DNA of 43,606 nt, taken from NCBI RefSeq assembly GCF_001552175.1, contig NZ_BCQR01000101.1:1-43606 (forward strand). Direction: 5' to 3'. Positions 7,332-15,681 of this stretch are shown piece after piece. Under the pieces are notes generated by a model. The model was not told where the DNA came from. It made no database searches and saw nothing but the letters and a program-made list of their open reading frames with translations. How positions within the stretch are numbered: position 1 is the stretch's first letter; every line of letters begins with the position of its first letter. The stretch comes from Actinomadura kijaniata NBRC 14229 (lineage in GTDB: Bacteria; Actinomycetota; Actinomycetes; Streptosporangiales; Streptosporangiaceae). Both the position numbers and the translations under genes were made by a program.

Positions 7332-9056
7332 GTGACGCGGTGGCGGGTCGCCGGATACACCGAGGTGCGGACCCTCGGCGAGGGGGCGCAGGGACGGGTG
7401 GTGCTGGCCCGGCATGACGGGTCGGGCGCCCCGGTGGCGATCAAGTACGTGGCGGCGGGCGCGGACGCGGAGGCGCGGGAGCGCCTGAAGCACGAGGCGC
7501 GGATGCTCGCCCGCGCCGACAGCCCGCACGTGGCGCGGCTGTACCGGCTCGTCGAGAGCGGGCAGGGCGCGGCGATCATCATGGAGGCGGTGGACGGCGT
7601 CTCGCTGAAGACCGTGCTGGAGCGGCAGGGGAGCCTCGCCCCGGAGGCGGCGCTGAGCGTCCTCAAGGGATCGCTGCTGGGCCTGGCCGCCGCGCACGCG
7701 CTCGGGGTCGTCCACCGGGACTACAAGCCCGCCAACGTGGTCGTCCCGGCCGACGGGCGCAGCAAGCTGGTCGACTTCGGCATCGCGGCCCCGGCGGGCC
7801 GGGAGGCGGGCGGGGCCGGGACGCCGTACTACATGGCCCCGGAGCAGTGGACCCGGCACACGGCGACCCCGGCGACCGACGTGTACGCCGCGACCTGCGT
7901 GTTCGTGGAGTGCGTCACGGGACACCGCCCCTACGCCGGAACGCGCGACCAGCTCCGCGCCGCCCACCTGGCCCGGCCGGCGCCGGTCGAGGACGTTCCC
8001 GAGGCGCTCCGGCCGCTGGTCGCGCACGGCATGGCCAAGGACCCCGGCGAGCGCCCGGCGAGCGCGGCCGACTTCGTCGCCGAGCTCGAACGCGTCGCCG
8101 CCGGTACCTACGGCCCCGGCTGGGAGGAGCGGGGCGTGCGGGCCCTGGCGGTGTCGGCCGCCGGGCTGGCGGCGCTGTTCCCGCTGGCGGCCTGGACCCT
8201 CGCCCCCGCCGGGACCGGCGCCACCGCCGGGGCCGCCGGGACCGCGGCGGGCGGGCAGGCGGCGGTCGCGGGCAAGGGGTTCCTGGCGACGGTGACCGGC
8301 AAGGTCGCGGTCGGCGCGGGCACGGCGGTGCTCGTCGCGGGCGGGGCCGTCGCCGTCCGGCAGGTGACGGCCGAGACCGCGCCGCCCCGGCCGGTCCGGA
8401 CGACGCCGGCGGCGGCGCTCGTCTCCGTCCAGAACTGCACGGTCACGGACGTGATGGGCCGGGACCTGACGCCGAAGGACCGGCCCGCGCCGGTCCGGCT
8501 GCCCGAGCAGGTGCGGCTGCCGGAGGGCGCGGCCGTGTACCGGGTGGACGGCCGGTACCTGATCGGCCCGGCGGAGCGGGGGTGCTCGAAGTCGACGGGC
8601 GTCACCGGCGGCGCGGTGGAGGTCGGGGACGCGCGCACCGGGAGCGTGAGCCGGCCGTTGCAGTTCTCCGTCGGCAACATCGCCTCGATGGCCTGCACCT
8701 ACTTCCCCGAGTCGCCGGAGGCCGCCAAGGTCCCGGGCTGCACGTCGGACCTGACCGGGCGGCGGCGGGTGCCCACCGGCGTCCCGGGGCTGCGGGCGGT
8801 GCTCGCGGGCCGGTTCGGCGGCGCCGCGTCCCCCGAGCTGCGCTCGCCCTACGTGGCGGTGACGATGGCGCTGATGGGCTCCGACGGCATGCCCAACGTG
8901 ATCAACTGTGCGATGCCGAAGGCCAGGGAGGCCGTCTGCACCGCCGCGCTCACCCACTGGTTCCTCCAGTCGGTGGCCGGGAAGCCGATGGCGAAGGCCG
9001 ACCGGGACCGGATCGTGCAGCGCGTCGCCGCCCACGTGTCCGCCACCCGCTACTGA
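7332..9056 (+). CDS. membrane Ser/Thr protein kinase with external Cys-containing domain
   Basis: A 574-residue Hanks-type kinase with all catalytic residues: GEGAQGRV loop, K38, HRDYKPAN (H128, R129, D130, N135) and DFG (148-150), then APEQW and the DPGERPASAADF ending of the C-lobe. Two hydrophobic stretches follow (about 275-295 and 320-345, Ala/Gly/Val-rich), so at least one spans the membrane. The last 200 residues form an external domain with several cysteines, suggesting disulphides. GTG 7332 is preceded by GGAGG at the right distance. A hexamer TAGGTT (7298-7303) is a possible -10 site. It is the only kinase in the window with an intact active site and may partner the divergent pseudokinase. 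Substrates are unknown. Confidence 0.9.
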   Translation: MTRWRVAGYTEVRTLGEGAQGRVVLARHDGSGAPVAIKYVAAGADAEARERLKHEARMLARADSPHVARLYRLVESGQGAAIIMEAVDGVSLKTVLERQGSLAPEAALSVLKGSLLGLAAAHALGVVHRDYKPANVVVPADGRSKLVDFGIAAPAGREAGGAGTPYYMAPEQWTRHTATPATDVYAATCVFVECVTGHRPYAGTRDQLRAAHLARPAPVEDVPEALRPLVAHGMAKDPGERPASAADFVAELERVAAGTYGPGWEERGVRALAVSAAGLAALFPLAAWTLAPAGTGATAGAAGTAAGGQAAVAGKGFLATVTGKVAVGAGTAVLVAGGAVAVRQVTAETAPPRPVRTTPAAALVSVQNCTVTDVMGRDLTPKDRPAPVRLPEQVRLPEGAAVYRVDGRYLIGPAERGCSKSTGVTGGAVEVGDARTGSVSRPLQFSVGNIASMACTYFPESPEAAKVPGCTSDLTGRRRVPTGVPGLRAVLAGRFGGAASPELRSPYVAVTMALMGSDGMPNVINCAMPKAREAVCTAALTHWFLQSVAGKPMAKADRDRIVQRVAAHVSATRY

Positions 9057-9073
9057 TCGGGGATCATGGGGAC

Positions 9074-9691
9074 ATGACGTTCGAGCTGCTGGTCTGGCAT
9101 GAACCCGGTGCGGTCACCCGGGAGGAGGCCGCCGCGCGCGAGCCCGACGCGCTCGAACCGCATCCGGCGGTGGGCGAGTTCGTCAGGGAGTTCGGGGCGC
9201 TGCGGCCCGAGGTGCGGGTCGAGTCGGCGGGGACGCGGTACGCGCGGGTGCGCATGACGCCCGAGCAGGTCGACGAGATCTCCACCGAGGTGTACGCGCT
9301 GGCCCGCGCGCACGGGCTGGTCACCTACGACCCCGACCGCGAACTCGTGCACAACCTCGGCCCGCGCAGCGCCTATCAGGGCATGCAGCTGCACACCGGC
9401 GACGGGATGATCGTCGTCGACCCGGACCTGCCGCTGGTCCACGACGCGCTGGCCCGGCTCGGCCCCGGCAACCCGTTCGTCGCGCTGGTGGTGTTCGGCC
9501 GCCACTTCGTGCAGGTGTCGCCCGAGGAGGGCGGCTACGAGCTGGAGTACAAGGACAGCGGCGAGGGCGTGATCTACCGCACCCGCGTGGCGGACCTGGC
9601 CGAGATCCAGCGGGCGTTTCGGGAGTACGCCACCGACGAGCGCGACTTCCTGGAACGCCACGACTGGACCCGCGCCAACGGGACGCCCTGA
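9074..9691 (+). CDS. conserved-looking protein of unknown function
   Basis: I do not recognise this 205-residue soluble protein with certainty. It begins MTFELLVWHEPGAVTREEAA, is acidic, has no signal peptide or membrane segment, and contains two alpha/beta-like halves. The second (FVALVVFGRHFVQVSPEEGG through AEIQRAFREYATDERDF) is faintly reminiscent of small immunity-type folds. ATG 9074 lies 17 bases after the kinase stop with GGGG before it, so it may be cotranscribed with the kinase. Its stop codon abuts the stop of the convergent propeller gene with no base between them, leaving no room for a separate terminator. Confidence 0.6.
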   Translation: MTFELLVWHEPGAVTREEAAAREPDALEPHPAVGEFVREFGALRPEVRVESAGTRYARVRMTPEQVDEISTEVYALARAHGLVTYDPDRELVHNLGPRSAYQGMQLHTGDGMIVVDPDLPLVHDALARLGPGNPFVALVVFGRHFVQVSPEEGGYELEYKDSGEGVIYRTRVADLAEIQRAFREYATDERDFLERHDWTRANGTP

Positions 9692-10822
9692 TCAGCGGGA
9701 GTACTTGAGGATCACACCGTTGGTGGCCGGGTAGCCGCCCCACTTCAGCAGGCCGGTGGCCCACAGCGAGGTGCTGCCGGGGATCGTGAACAGGTCGCGC
9801 GCGACGGTCCGCTTGCCCTTGACCTTGGGCAGGGCCGTGGCGGTCCACTTGCCGCCGCTGAAGCGCACGACGTCCTGCTCGTTGCGCACGGCCCAGAAGC
9901 CGCCCTTGCCGTCGGGCAGCAGCGAGTTCAGTCCGGCGTTCCAATAGCCGTTGCGCGGACCGTCGAAGCGCTGCCAGGTCTTGCCGTCCCAGCGCAGCGC
10001 GATCGGGTACTGCACCATCTCGCCGTTCACGCGGACGTTCCGCCCGCCGCCCAGCCAGACCTCCTTGGCGGACCGGGCGTGGACCGTCATGTACTCGGGG
10101 CCGCTGAACATGTCGTCGGCGATCTGCGGCAGCGGCACCCGCCGCCAGGTCTTGCCGTCATAGCGGGCGACGCCCTTGCTGGAGCCGCTGTTCACCACGG
10201 CCCAGATGTCGGTGGGCGACAGGGCGCTGACCTTCTCGATGGAGAAGCCGGGGAGCTTCGTCCGCGTCCAGCTCCTGCCGTTGTAGTGCCAGGCGGAATC
10301 CAGGTTCTCGCCGAACGCCCACACGTCCTTGGGACCGAAGGTGACCGCGTCGGTGAACCAGTCGTCGGTCTTCCAGCGCTTCTGGGACTTCCACGCCTTG
10401 CCGTCCCAGCGCAGGGCGTACAGGTGACGGGCGCTGCCGCCCGCCCTGCTGGTGCCGAACGCCCAGGCGTTCTTGGCGCTGGAGGCGGTCACCACGTGCA
10501 GTTGGTTGTTCCACTTGGAGCTGCTCGACCTGCGGAACTCCTTGGGCAGCGTGGTGGCGACCCACTTGCGGCCGTTCCAGCGCTGGGCGACCGAGTGGTC
10601 GAGGTTGCCGCGCTCGACGTCGCCGACGGCCCAGACGTCCTTGGTGTTCACCGCGGCGACGTCGTTGATCTGGTTGACGTCGGAGCCGACGACCTTGGCG
10701 GTGTTCACCTGGAACAGCCGCCACTTCGGGTCCGCCGCGAGGGCGGGGGAGGCCGGGAGGAGCGTCGCGGCGAGGGCTGCGGCGGCGGTGCCGAGGGCGG
10801 CGCGAGAGATGATCTTGTGCAT
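9692..10822 (-). CDS. secreted beta-propeller protein
   Basis: A 376-residue exported protein. A Sec signal peptide (MHKIISRAALGTAAAALAAT..., cleavage near ALA-ADPKW at about residue 29) is followed by repeats of roughly 45 residues. Each combines a DVWAVGD/NAWAFG/DIWAVV strand with a following RWNGRKW, RWDGKAW or HYNGRSW strand, the signature of kelch/galactose-oxidase-like beta-propellers; five to seven blades are visible. No catalytic residues of galactose oxidase are apparent, so a binding or structural role outside the cell is likelier. ATG 10822 fits the signal peptide, with GGAAAG upstream. It is divergent from the histidine phosphatase and closes the block that separates hemL from the ccs genes. 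Confidence 0.8.
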   Translation of the reverse strand: MHKIISRAALGTAAAALAATLLPASPALAADPKWRLFQVNTAKVVGSDVNQINDVAAVNTKDVWAVGDVERGNLDHSVAQRWNGRKWVATTLPKEFRRSSSSKWNNQLHVVTASSAKNAWAFGTSRAGGSARHLYALRWDGKAWKSQKRWKTDDWFTDAVTFGPKDVWAFGENLDSAWHYNGRSWTRTKLPGFSIEKVSALSPTDIWAVVNSGSSKGVARYDGKTWRRVPLPQIADDMFSGPEYMTVHARSAKEVWLGGGRNVRVNGEMVQYPIALRWDGKTWQRFDGPRNGYWNAGLNSLLPDGKGGFWAVRNEQDVVRFSGGKWTATALPKVKGKRTVARDLFTIPGSTSLWATGLLKWGGYPATNGVILKYSR

Positions 10823-10928
10823 GGGGGCTTTCCGGGAGGGGACGGGGAATGTCCGATCCGCCGGAGGCGAGTGATCGAACAAGGTCAGGACGCCCGAAGG
10901 CGGGGATCGGTGCACAGGTGGGCGCGGG

Positions 10929-10934
10929 TACCCT
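10929..10934 (+). promoter_or_regulatory. -10-like hexamer of histidine phosphatase gene
   Basis: TACCCT lies 9 bases before the ATG of the phosphatase gene. No Shine-Dalgarno sequence is present, which fits a leaderless or nearly leaderless mRNA. Confidence 0.45.
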
Positions 10935-10943
10935 GGCGACGCC

Positions 10944-11582
10944 ATGAGTGACACGACGATCGTTCACCTGCTGCGGCACGGTGAGGTGCACAATCCCCAG
11001 GGCGTTCTCTACGGACGGCTGCCCGGTTACCGCCTCAGTGAGGACGGGGTGCGGATGGCCAAGGCCGCCGCCGAGTGGTTCGCCGAACGGGACGTGACCG
11101 CGCTGTTCTCCTCGCCGATGCAGCGGGCGCTGGAGACGGCCGCGCCGCTGGCCGCCGCGTTCGAGCTGCCGGTGACGGTGGACGACCGTCTGATCGAGGC
11201 CGGCAACCACTTCGAGGGCCTCACCTTCGGGGTGGGGGCGGGGTCGCTGCGCCGCCCCGAGCACTGGCGGCACCTGTACAACCCGTTCCGGCCGTCGTGG
11301 GGCGAGCCCTACCGGGAGATCGCGGAGCGGATGAAGTCGGCCGTGATCCGGGCGCGCGAGGCCGCGCGCGGGCACGAGGCGGTGTGCGTCAGCCACCAGC
11401 TGCCGATCTGGACGCTGCGGTGCTTCGCCGAGAAGAAGCGGCTGTGGCACCACCCGGGCCGCCGCGAGTGCGGGCTGGCCAGCATCACCACCCTGACGTT
11501 CGAGGACAACCGGCTGGTCGAGGTCGCCTATGCCGACCCCTGCGGGGGGATGGGCAAGGGGACCGGTGTCGCGGGCGCCTGA
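10944..11582 (+). CDS. histidine phosphatase family protein
   Basis: A cytoplasmic phosphatase/mutase-fold protein of 212 residues. The LLRHGE motif (R11, H12) supplies the phospho-accepting histidine, SSPMQRALETA carries the second arginine, and VCVSHQLPIWTL carries the second catalytic histidine. The equivalent mycobacterial gene (Rv0525) sits between hemL and the thioredoxin-like gene of the cytochrome c cluster; its substrate there is not established either. It begins the five-gene run phosphatase-resA-ccdA-resB-ccsB, with a 45-base gap to resA that contains a dyad. Although such proteins are often labelled phosphoglycerate mutase, this one is too short and diverged for that call. Confidence 0.88.
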   Translation: MSDTTIVHLLRHGEVHNPQGVLYGRLPGYRLSEDGVRMAKAAAEWFAERDVTALFSSPMQRALETAAPLAAAFELPVTVDDRLIEAGNHFEGLTFGVGAGSLRRPEHWRHLYNPFRPSWGEPYREIAERMKSAVIRAREAARGHEAVCVSHQLPIWTLRCFAEKKRLWHHPGRRECGLASITTLTFEDNRLVEVAYADPCGGMGKGTGVAGA

Positions 11583-11600
11583 CCCGGCCACTACATTGAG

Positions 11601-11617
11601 TACTACGTCTTGTAGTA
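11601..11617. promoter_or_regulatory. inverted repeat before resA
   Basis: TACTAC-N5-GTAGTA is a perfect dyad lying between the phosphatase and resA, ending just before the resA ribosome binding site. TACATT (11592-11597) could be a -10 hexamer, placing the dyad over the start of transcription. The dyad resembles sites of BlaI/MecI-type repressors; this assignment is inference. Confidence 0.4.
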
Positions 11618-11627
11618 GGAGGGTCCG

Positions 11628-12215
11628 TTGAACCCCCGCATCTCCTTCGCACGGGCTTCCGTCGGGGTCGCCGCGCTGGTCGGCGTGCTGTCGGGCTGCG
11701 CCGGGAACGGCGCGTCCGGCGACGCCGCCGCCGGCGGCACCCGCTTCGTCGCCGGGGACGGGAGCACCACCCAGATCGCCGCCGCCGAGCGCAAGCCCGC
11801 CCCGGTGGCGTCCGGCGCGACCCTGGACGGCAGGCAGGTGAGCCTCGCCGACCTCAGGGGCAAGGTCGTCGTCGTCAACTTCTGGGCGTCCTGGTGCGCG
11901 CCGTGCCGCGGCGAGGCCCCCTCGCTGGAGCAGGTCTACACCGAGAACAAGGGCAAGGGCGTGGAGTTCCTCGGGGTCAACTTCAAGGACTCCGCCGAGA
12001 ACGCCAAGGCCTTCGAGCGCAAGTTCAAGGTCACCTACCCCAGCTTCCACGACGCCGACGGCAGGATCGGGCTGGGCTTCCGGGAGGTGCCCCCGAACGC
12101 CATCCCCAGCACCCTCGTCCTGGACAAGCAGGGCCGTATCGCCGTGCGCATCCTCGGCGCGACCACCTACTCCAAGCTGAACCCGCTCGTCGCGAAGGTC
12201 CTGGCGGAGAAGTAG
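11628..12215 (+). CDS. resA: ResA/TlpA-like thiol-disulphide oxidoreductase lipoprotein
   Basis: A 195-residue extracytoplasmic thioredoxin-fold lipoprotein that keeps apocytochrome c haem-binding cysteines reduced. The N-terminus has a signal ending in the lipobox LSGC (lipidated C24), and the active site is WCAPC (C90, C93) followed by EAPSLEQV and the cis-proline loop (NAIPSTLVLD). The TTG start at 11628 follows AGGAGG by five bases and gives the expected signal peptide. Electrons would come from CcdA, encoded next, whose GTG start overlaps the resA stop codon by one base. The gene belongs to the system II cytochrome c maturation cluster. Confidence 0.93.
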   Translation: MNPRISFARASVGVAALVGVLSGCAGNGASGDAAAGGTRFVAGDGSTTQIAAAERKPAPVASGATLDGRQVSLADLRGKVVVVNFWASWCAPCRGEAPSLEQVYTENKGKGVEFLGVNFKDSAENAKAFERKFKVTYPSFHDADGRIGLGFREVPPNAIPSTLVLDKQGRIAVRILGATTYSKLNPLVAKVLAEK

Positions 12216-12967
12216 TGGTTCTCGCGGCGGGGGTGCAGGAGACCGTCACCGGCGGGTCGTTGCTGGCGGCGGCTCCGCTGGCGGCGCTGGCCGGGCTGGT
12301 GTCGTTCGCCTCGCCGTGCGTGCTCCCGCTGGTGCCGGGCTACCTGTCGTACGTGACCGGGATGAGCGGCGCGGACCTGGCCGAGGAACGCCGGGGACGC
12401 CTGCTGGCCGGGGTCGCGCTGTTCGTGGCCGGGTTCACGCTGGTGTTCGTCTCCTACGGGGCGGTCTTCGGCGGGCTCGGCCGGCTGCTGGTGGAGTACC
12501 AGGACCCCATCACGCGCGTGATGGGCGTGCTGACCATCGTGTTCGGGCTGGTGTTCATGGGGCTGGTCCCGGGACTCCAGCGGACCGTGAAGTCGGGCCG
12601 GACGCCCGCCGCCGGGATGGCGGGCGCGCCGCTGCTGGGCATGCTGTTCGCGCTCGGCTGGACGCCGTGCATCGGCCCCACGCTGGCCGCGGTGCAGGGG
12701 CTGTCGCTGACCGAGGCCAGCGCCGGGCGCGGGATGCTGCTGTCGCTGGCGTACTGTCTGGGGCTGGGCGTGCCGTTCCTGCTGGCGGCGGTGGCCTACC
12801 GGCGGATGCTGGGGGCGTTCGGCGTGGTCCGGCGCCACTACCTGCTCGTGACGCGGATCGGCGGCGGGATGCTCGTGCTGCTGGGCCTCCTGCTGGTGAC
12901 CGGACTGTGGAACGAGCTTTCGCTCCAGATGAGGTCGTGGATCAGCGGCTTCGAGACGGTGATTTGA
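12215..12967 (+). CDS. ccdA: cytochrome c biogenesis protein CcdA
   Basis: A 250-residue polytopic membrane protein that passes reducing equivalents from cytoplasmic thioredoxin to ResA outside. The sequence has about six hydrophobic helices and the two signature cysteine motifs, SFASPCVLPLVPGY near residue 33 and GWTPCIGPTL near residue 150. The GTG start (12215) overlaps the resA TAG and has GGAG upstream; the ordinary family N-terminus follows. ResB begins two bases after its stop, so resA, ccdA and resB are surely cotranscribed. Confidence 0.95.
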   Translation: MVLAAGVQETVTGGSLLAAAPLAALAGLVSFASPCVLPLVPGYLSYVTGMSGADLAEERRGRLLAGVALFVAGFTLVFVSYGAVFGGLGRLLVEYQDPITRVMGVLTIVFGLVFMGLVPGLQRTVKSGRTPAAGMAGAPLLGMLFALGWTPCIGPTLAAVQGLSLTEASAGRGMLLSLAYCLGLGVPFLLAAVAYRRMLGAFGVVRRHYLLVTRIGGGMLVLLGLLLVTGLWNELSLQMRSWISGFETVI

Positions 12968-12969
12968 GC

Positions 12970-14655
12970 ATGGCGAAGACGCCCGAGAACGTGGAGACGG
13001 CCGCACGGACGGCCGCGGAGGAGACCGGCGACGAGGCCGCCACCGCCGCGCCCGCCGGACGGCAGGCCGCCGCGGAGACGCCCCGGCCCAAGGGGATCGG
13101 CCTGGTCGGCTGGCTGCGGTGGGGCTGGCGGCAGCTCACCACGATGCGGACCGCGCTGATCCTGCTGTTCCTGGTGGCGCTGGGCTCGGTGCCGGGGTCG
13201 ATCCTGCCCCAGCGCGGCCAGGCCCCCGAGAAGGTCGCCGAGTACTTCGAGAAGCACAAGACGCTGGCCCCGTGGCTGGACAAGCTCTCGCTGTTCGACG
13301 TGTTCGCCGCCCCGTGGTTCGCGGCGATCTACATCCTGCTGTTCGTGTCGCTGGCGGGCTGCGTGCTGCCGCGCGCGGTCAAGCACTACCGGGCCATGCG
13401 GGCGCGGCCCCCGGCGGCCCCCCGCAACCTCGGGCGGCTCCCGCAGCACGCCCGCCACGAGACCGACGCCTCCCCCGAGGAGGTCCTGGCGGAGGCCCGC
13501 GCGCTGCTGCGCGAGCGGCGGTTCCGCGTCGACGCCGGCGACGGGTCGGTCGCCGCCGAGAAGGGCTACCTCGGCGAGACCGGCAACCTGCTCTTCCACC
13601 TGGCGCTGCTGGCGCTGCTGTTCGCGCTCGGCGTCGGCAACCTGTTCGGCTACCGGGGCGACATCCTGGTCACCGAGGGCAAGACGTTCGCGAACTCGCT
13701 CAGCCACTACGACCAGTTCAAGCCGGGACGCTGGTTCGACACCGACGGGCTCGCGCCGTTCTCGCTGGCCCTGGACGACTTCAAGGCGACCTACGAGACC
13801 AGGGAGGGCCCCAACAAGGGGCAGGCCACCGACTACGACGCCCGGATGCGGTTCCGGGAGACCCCGGACGGGCCGGAGAAGACCTACCACCTGAAGGTCA
13901 ACCACCCGCTCTCCGTCGGCGGCGCGAAGGTCTACCTGCTCAACCACGGCTACGCGCCGGTCTTCACGGTCCGCGACGCCAAGGGGAACATCGCGTTCCA
14001 GGACGCCGTGCCGTTCCTGCCGATGGAGCAGGTCAACTACACCTCCGAGGGCGTGATCAAGGCCCCGGACGCCGAGCCCGAGCAGCTGGCGTTCTACGCG
14101 GTCCTGTGGCCGACCGCCGTGCCCGCCAAGAAGGGCGACCAGATCGAGTCCGGGTGGCCCGCCCCGCTCCGGCCGGTGGTGTCGATCGCCTCGTTCAAGG
14201 GCGACGTCGGCCTGGACTCGGGCACCCCGCAGTCGGTCTACAAGCTGGAGGGCCTCGGCAAGAGCCTGAAGATGGTCAAGGACGGCCGCCAGCTGCTCAG
14301 GCCCGGCCAGACCTTCAAGCTGCCCGAGGGCGCGGGCAGCATCACCTTCGACGGGGTCCGGGAGTGGACGACCCTGTCGGTCAACCACGACCCCGGCCGG
14401 ATGCCCGCGCTGATCGCGGCGATCCTGGCGGTGGTGGGCGTGGTCGCCTCGTTCATGGTGCGCCGCCGCCGGGTGTGGGTGCGGGCGGCCGCCGGGGACG
14501 ACGGGCGTACCGTGGTGGAGGTCGGCGGCCTCACCCTCGGGCACCCGACGCCGGAGTTCGACGAGATAGTGGCCGCCCTGCGGGGCGGCGAGGAGCGCGG
14601 GCCGGACGGATCCGGTGCCGGGGAAACCGCGCCGGACACCGAATCCAAGGAGTGA
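12970..14655 (+). CDS. resB: cytochrome c biogenesis protein ResB
   Basis: A 561-residue membrane component of the system II haem-lyase complex, which together with CcsB (CcsA) exports haem and attaches it to apocytochrome c. An acidic/Ala-rich N-terminal tail (1-40) is followed by the family hallmark WRQLTTMRTALILLFLVALG and PGSILPQRG, two further N-terminal membrane helices, a large extracytoplasmic domain (about 230-480) and a C-terminal helix (ALIAAILAVVGVVASFMV) before a cytoplasmic tail. ATG 12970 begins two bases after the ccdA stop. CcsB starts seven bases downstream. Length and order match actinobacterial relatives. Confidence 0.94.
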   Translation: MAKTPENVETAARTAAEETGDEAATAAPAGRQAAAETPRPKGIGLVGWLRWGWRQLTTMRTALILLFLVALGSVPGSILPQRGQAPEKVAEYFEKHKTLAPWLDKLSLFDVFAAPWFAAIYILLFVSLAGCVLPRAVKHYRAMRARPPAAPRNLGRLPQHARHETDASPEEVLAEARALLRERRFRVDAGDGSVAAEKGYLGETGNLLFHLALLALLFALGVGNLFGYRGDILVTEGKTFANSLSHYDQFKPGRWFDTDGLAPFSLALDDFKATYETREGPNKGQATDYDARMRFRETPDGPEKTYHLKVNHPLSVGGAKVYLLNHGYAPVFTVRDAKGNIAFQDAVPFLPMEQVNYTSEGVIKAPDAEPEQLAFYAVLWPTAVPAKKGDQIESGWPAPLRPVVSIASFKGDVGLDSGTPQSVYKLEGLGKSLKMVKDGRQLLRPGQTFKLPEGAGSITFDGVREWTTLSVNHDPGRMPALIAAILAVVGVVASFMVRRRRVWVRAAAGDDGRTVVEVGGLTLGHPTPEFDEIVAALRGGEERGPDGSGAGETAPDTESKE

Positions 14656-14661
14656 CGAGGG

Positions 14662-15669
14662 TTGAGTAGCACCGACCTCGCGAACCTGAGCGACAAGCTC
14701 ATGTTGACCACCGTCGTGCTGTACATCATCGCGATGGTGGCGTACGCGGCCGACCTCGGCTTCGGCGGCAGGCGCCGGACCGCCGACGCGGTGGCCGAGA
14801 AGAAGGTCCTGGCCACCGTCGGCGGGGGCGAGGGCGGCGGGGACGAGAGCGCCCCCGCCCCGGCCGCCGCCGTCGAGCAGGCCGGGGGCCGGGACTGGGG
14901 CCGCTTCGCGGTCCTGCTGAACGTCCTCGGCTGGGCCGCCCACCTCGGCGTCCTGATCACGCGCGGGCTGGCGGCGAGCCACTGGCCGTGGGCGAACATG
15001 TACGAGTTCCTCACCGCCATCGCGTTCGCCGCCGTCACCGCCTACCTGGTGTGCCTGTGGCGCTTCCAGGCCCGGTTCCTCGGCGCGTTCGTCATGGTCG
15101 CGGTGGTGATGGCGCTCGGCGGCGCCAACATCTGGCTCTACCAGGAGGTCGGCCCGGTCCGCCCGGCGCTGAACTCCTACTGGATCGCCATCCACGTCTC
15201 CGCCGCGATCATCGCGACCGGCGCGTTCACCGTGGCGGGCGTGGCGACGATCCTGTACCTGCTCAAGGCCCCCCGCGAGGCGCGCGGCGCGGTGGGCGAC
15301 GGCTTCTGGGCGCACCTGCCGTCCGCCGGGAACCTGGACCGGCTGGCGCTGCGGGTGACGATGTTCGCGTTCCCGATCTGGACCGCCGCGATCATCATGG
15401 GCGCGATCTGGGCCGACGAGGCGTGGGGCCGCTACTGGGGCTGGGACCCCAAGGAGATCTGGTCGTTCATCACCTGGATCGCCTACGCCGCGTACCTGCA
15501 CGCCCGCGCCACGGCCGGGTGGCGGGGCCGCCGGGCCGCGGTGCTGTCGCTGGTCGCGTTCGCGTGCCTGCTGTTCAACTTCTTCGGCGTGAACTACATG
15601 TTCCAGGGCCTGCACACGTACGCGGCCCCCGCGCCGACGGCGGTCGTGGAGACCGTGGCGAACGTCTGA
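14662..15669 (+). CDS. ccsB: cytochrome c biogenesis protein CcsB/CcsA family
   Basis: A 335-residue haem-handling membrane protein. It has eight or so hydrophobic segments and the tryptophan-rich WWD domain near the C-terminus (WGRYWGWDPKEIWSFITW), which binds haem on the outer face. Candidate haem-ligand histidines occur in HWPWANMYEF, AIHVSAA and YLHARA. Residues 45-75 form a Gly/Ala/Glu-rich insert between the first two helices, common in actinobacterial members. The TTG start at 14662 follows GAGG and sits six bases after the resB stop. It closes the ccs operon and converges on the PLDc_N gene with only 12 bases between stops. Confidence 0.93.
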   Translation: MSSTDLANLSDKLMLTTVVLYIIAMVAYAADLGFGGRRRTADAVAEKKVLATVGGGEGGGDESAPAPAAAVEQAGGRDWGRFAVLLNVLGWAAHLGVLITRGLAASHWPWANMYEFLTAIAFAAVTAYLVCLWRFQARFLGAFVMVAVVMALGGANIWLYQEVGPVRPALNSYWIAIHVSAAIIATGAFTVAGVATILYLLKAPREARGAVGDGFWAHLPSAGNLDRLALRVTMFAFPIWTAAIIMGAIWADEAWGRYWGWDPKEIWSFITWIAYAAYLHARATAGWRGRRAAVLSLVAFACLLFNFFGVNYMFQGLHTYAAPAPTAVVETVANV

Positions 15670-15681
15670 CCCTCCGGGCCG

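Noticed and set aside
9074..9691. Calling the 205-residue protein an immunity protein
   Set aside because: Only a faint resemblance in the C-terminal half; no toxin gene is adjacent, so the family name would be a guess.
12838..15615. A 925-codon open frame on the minus strand opposite resB and ccsB
   Set aside because: Its product is a monotonous His/Gly/Arg/Pro/Val string with no domain, and it lies entirely opposite two well-recognised genes; such frames are normal in very GC-rich DNA.
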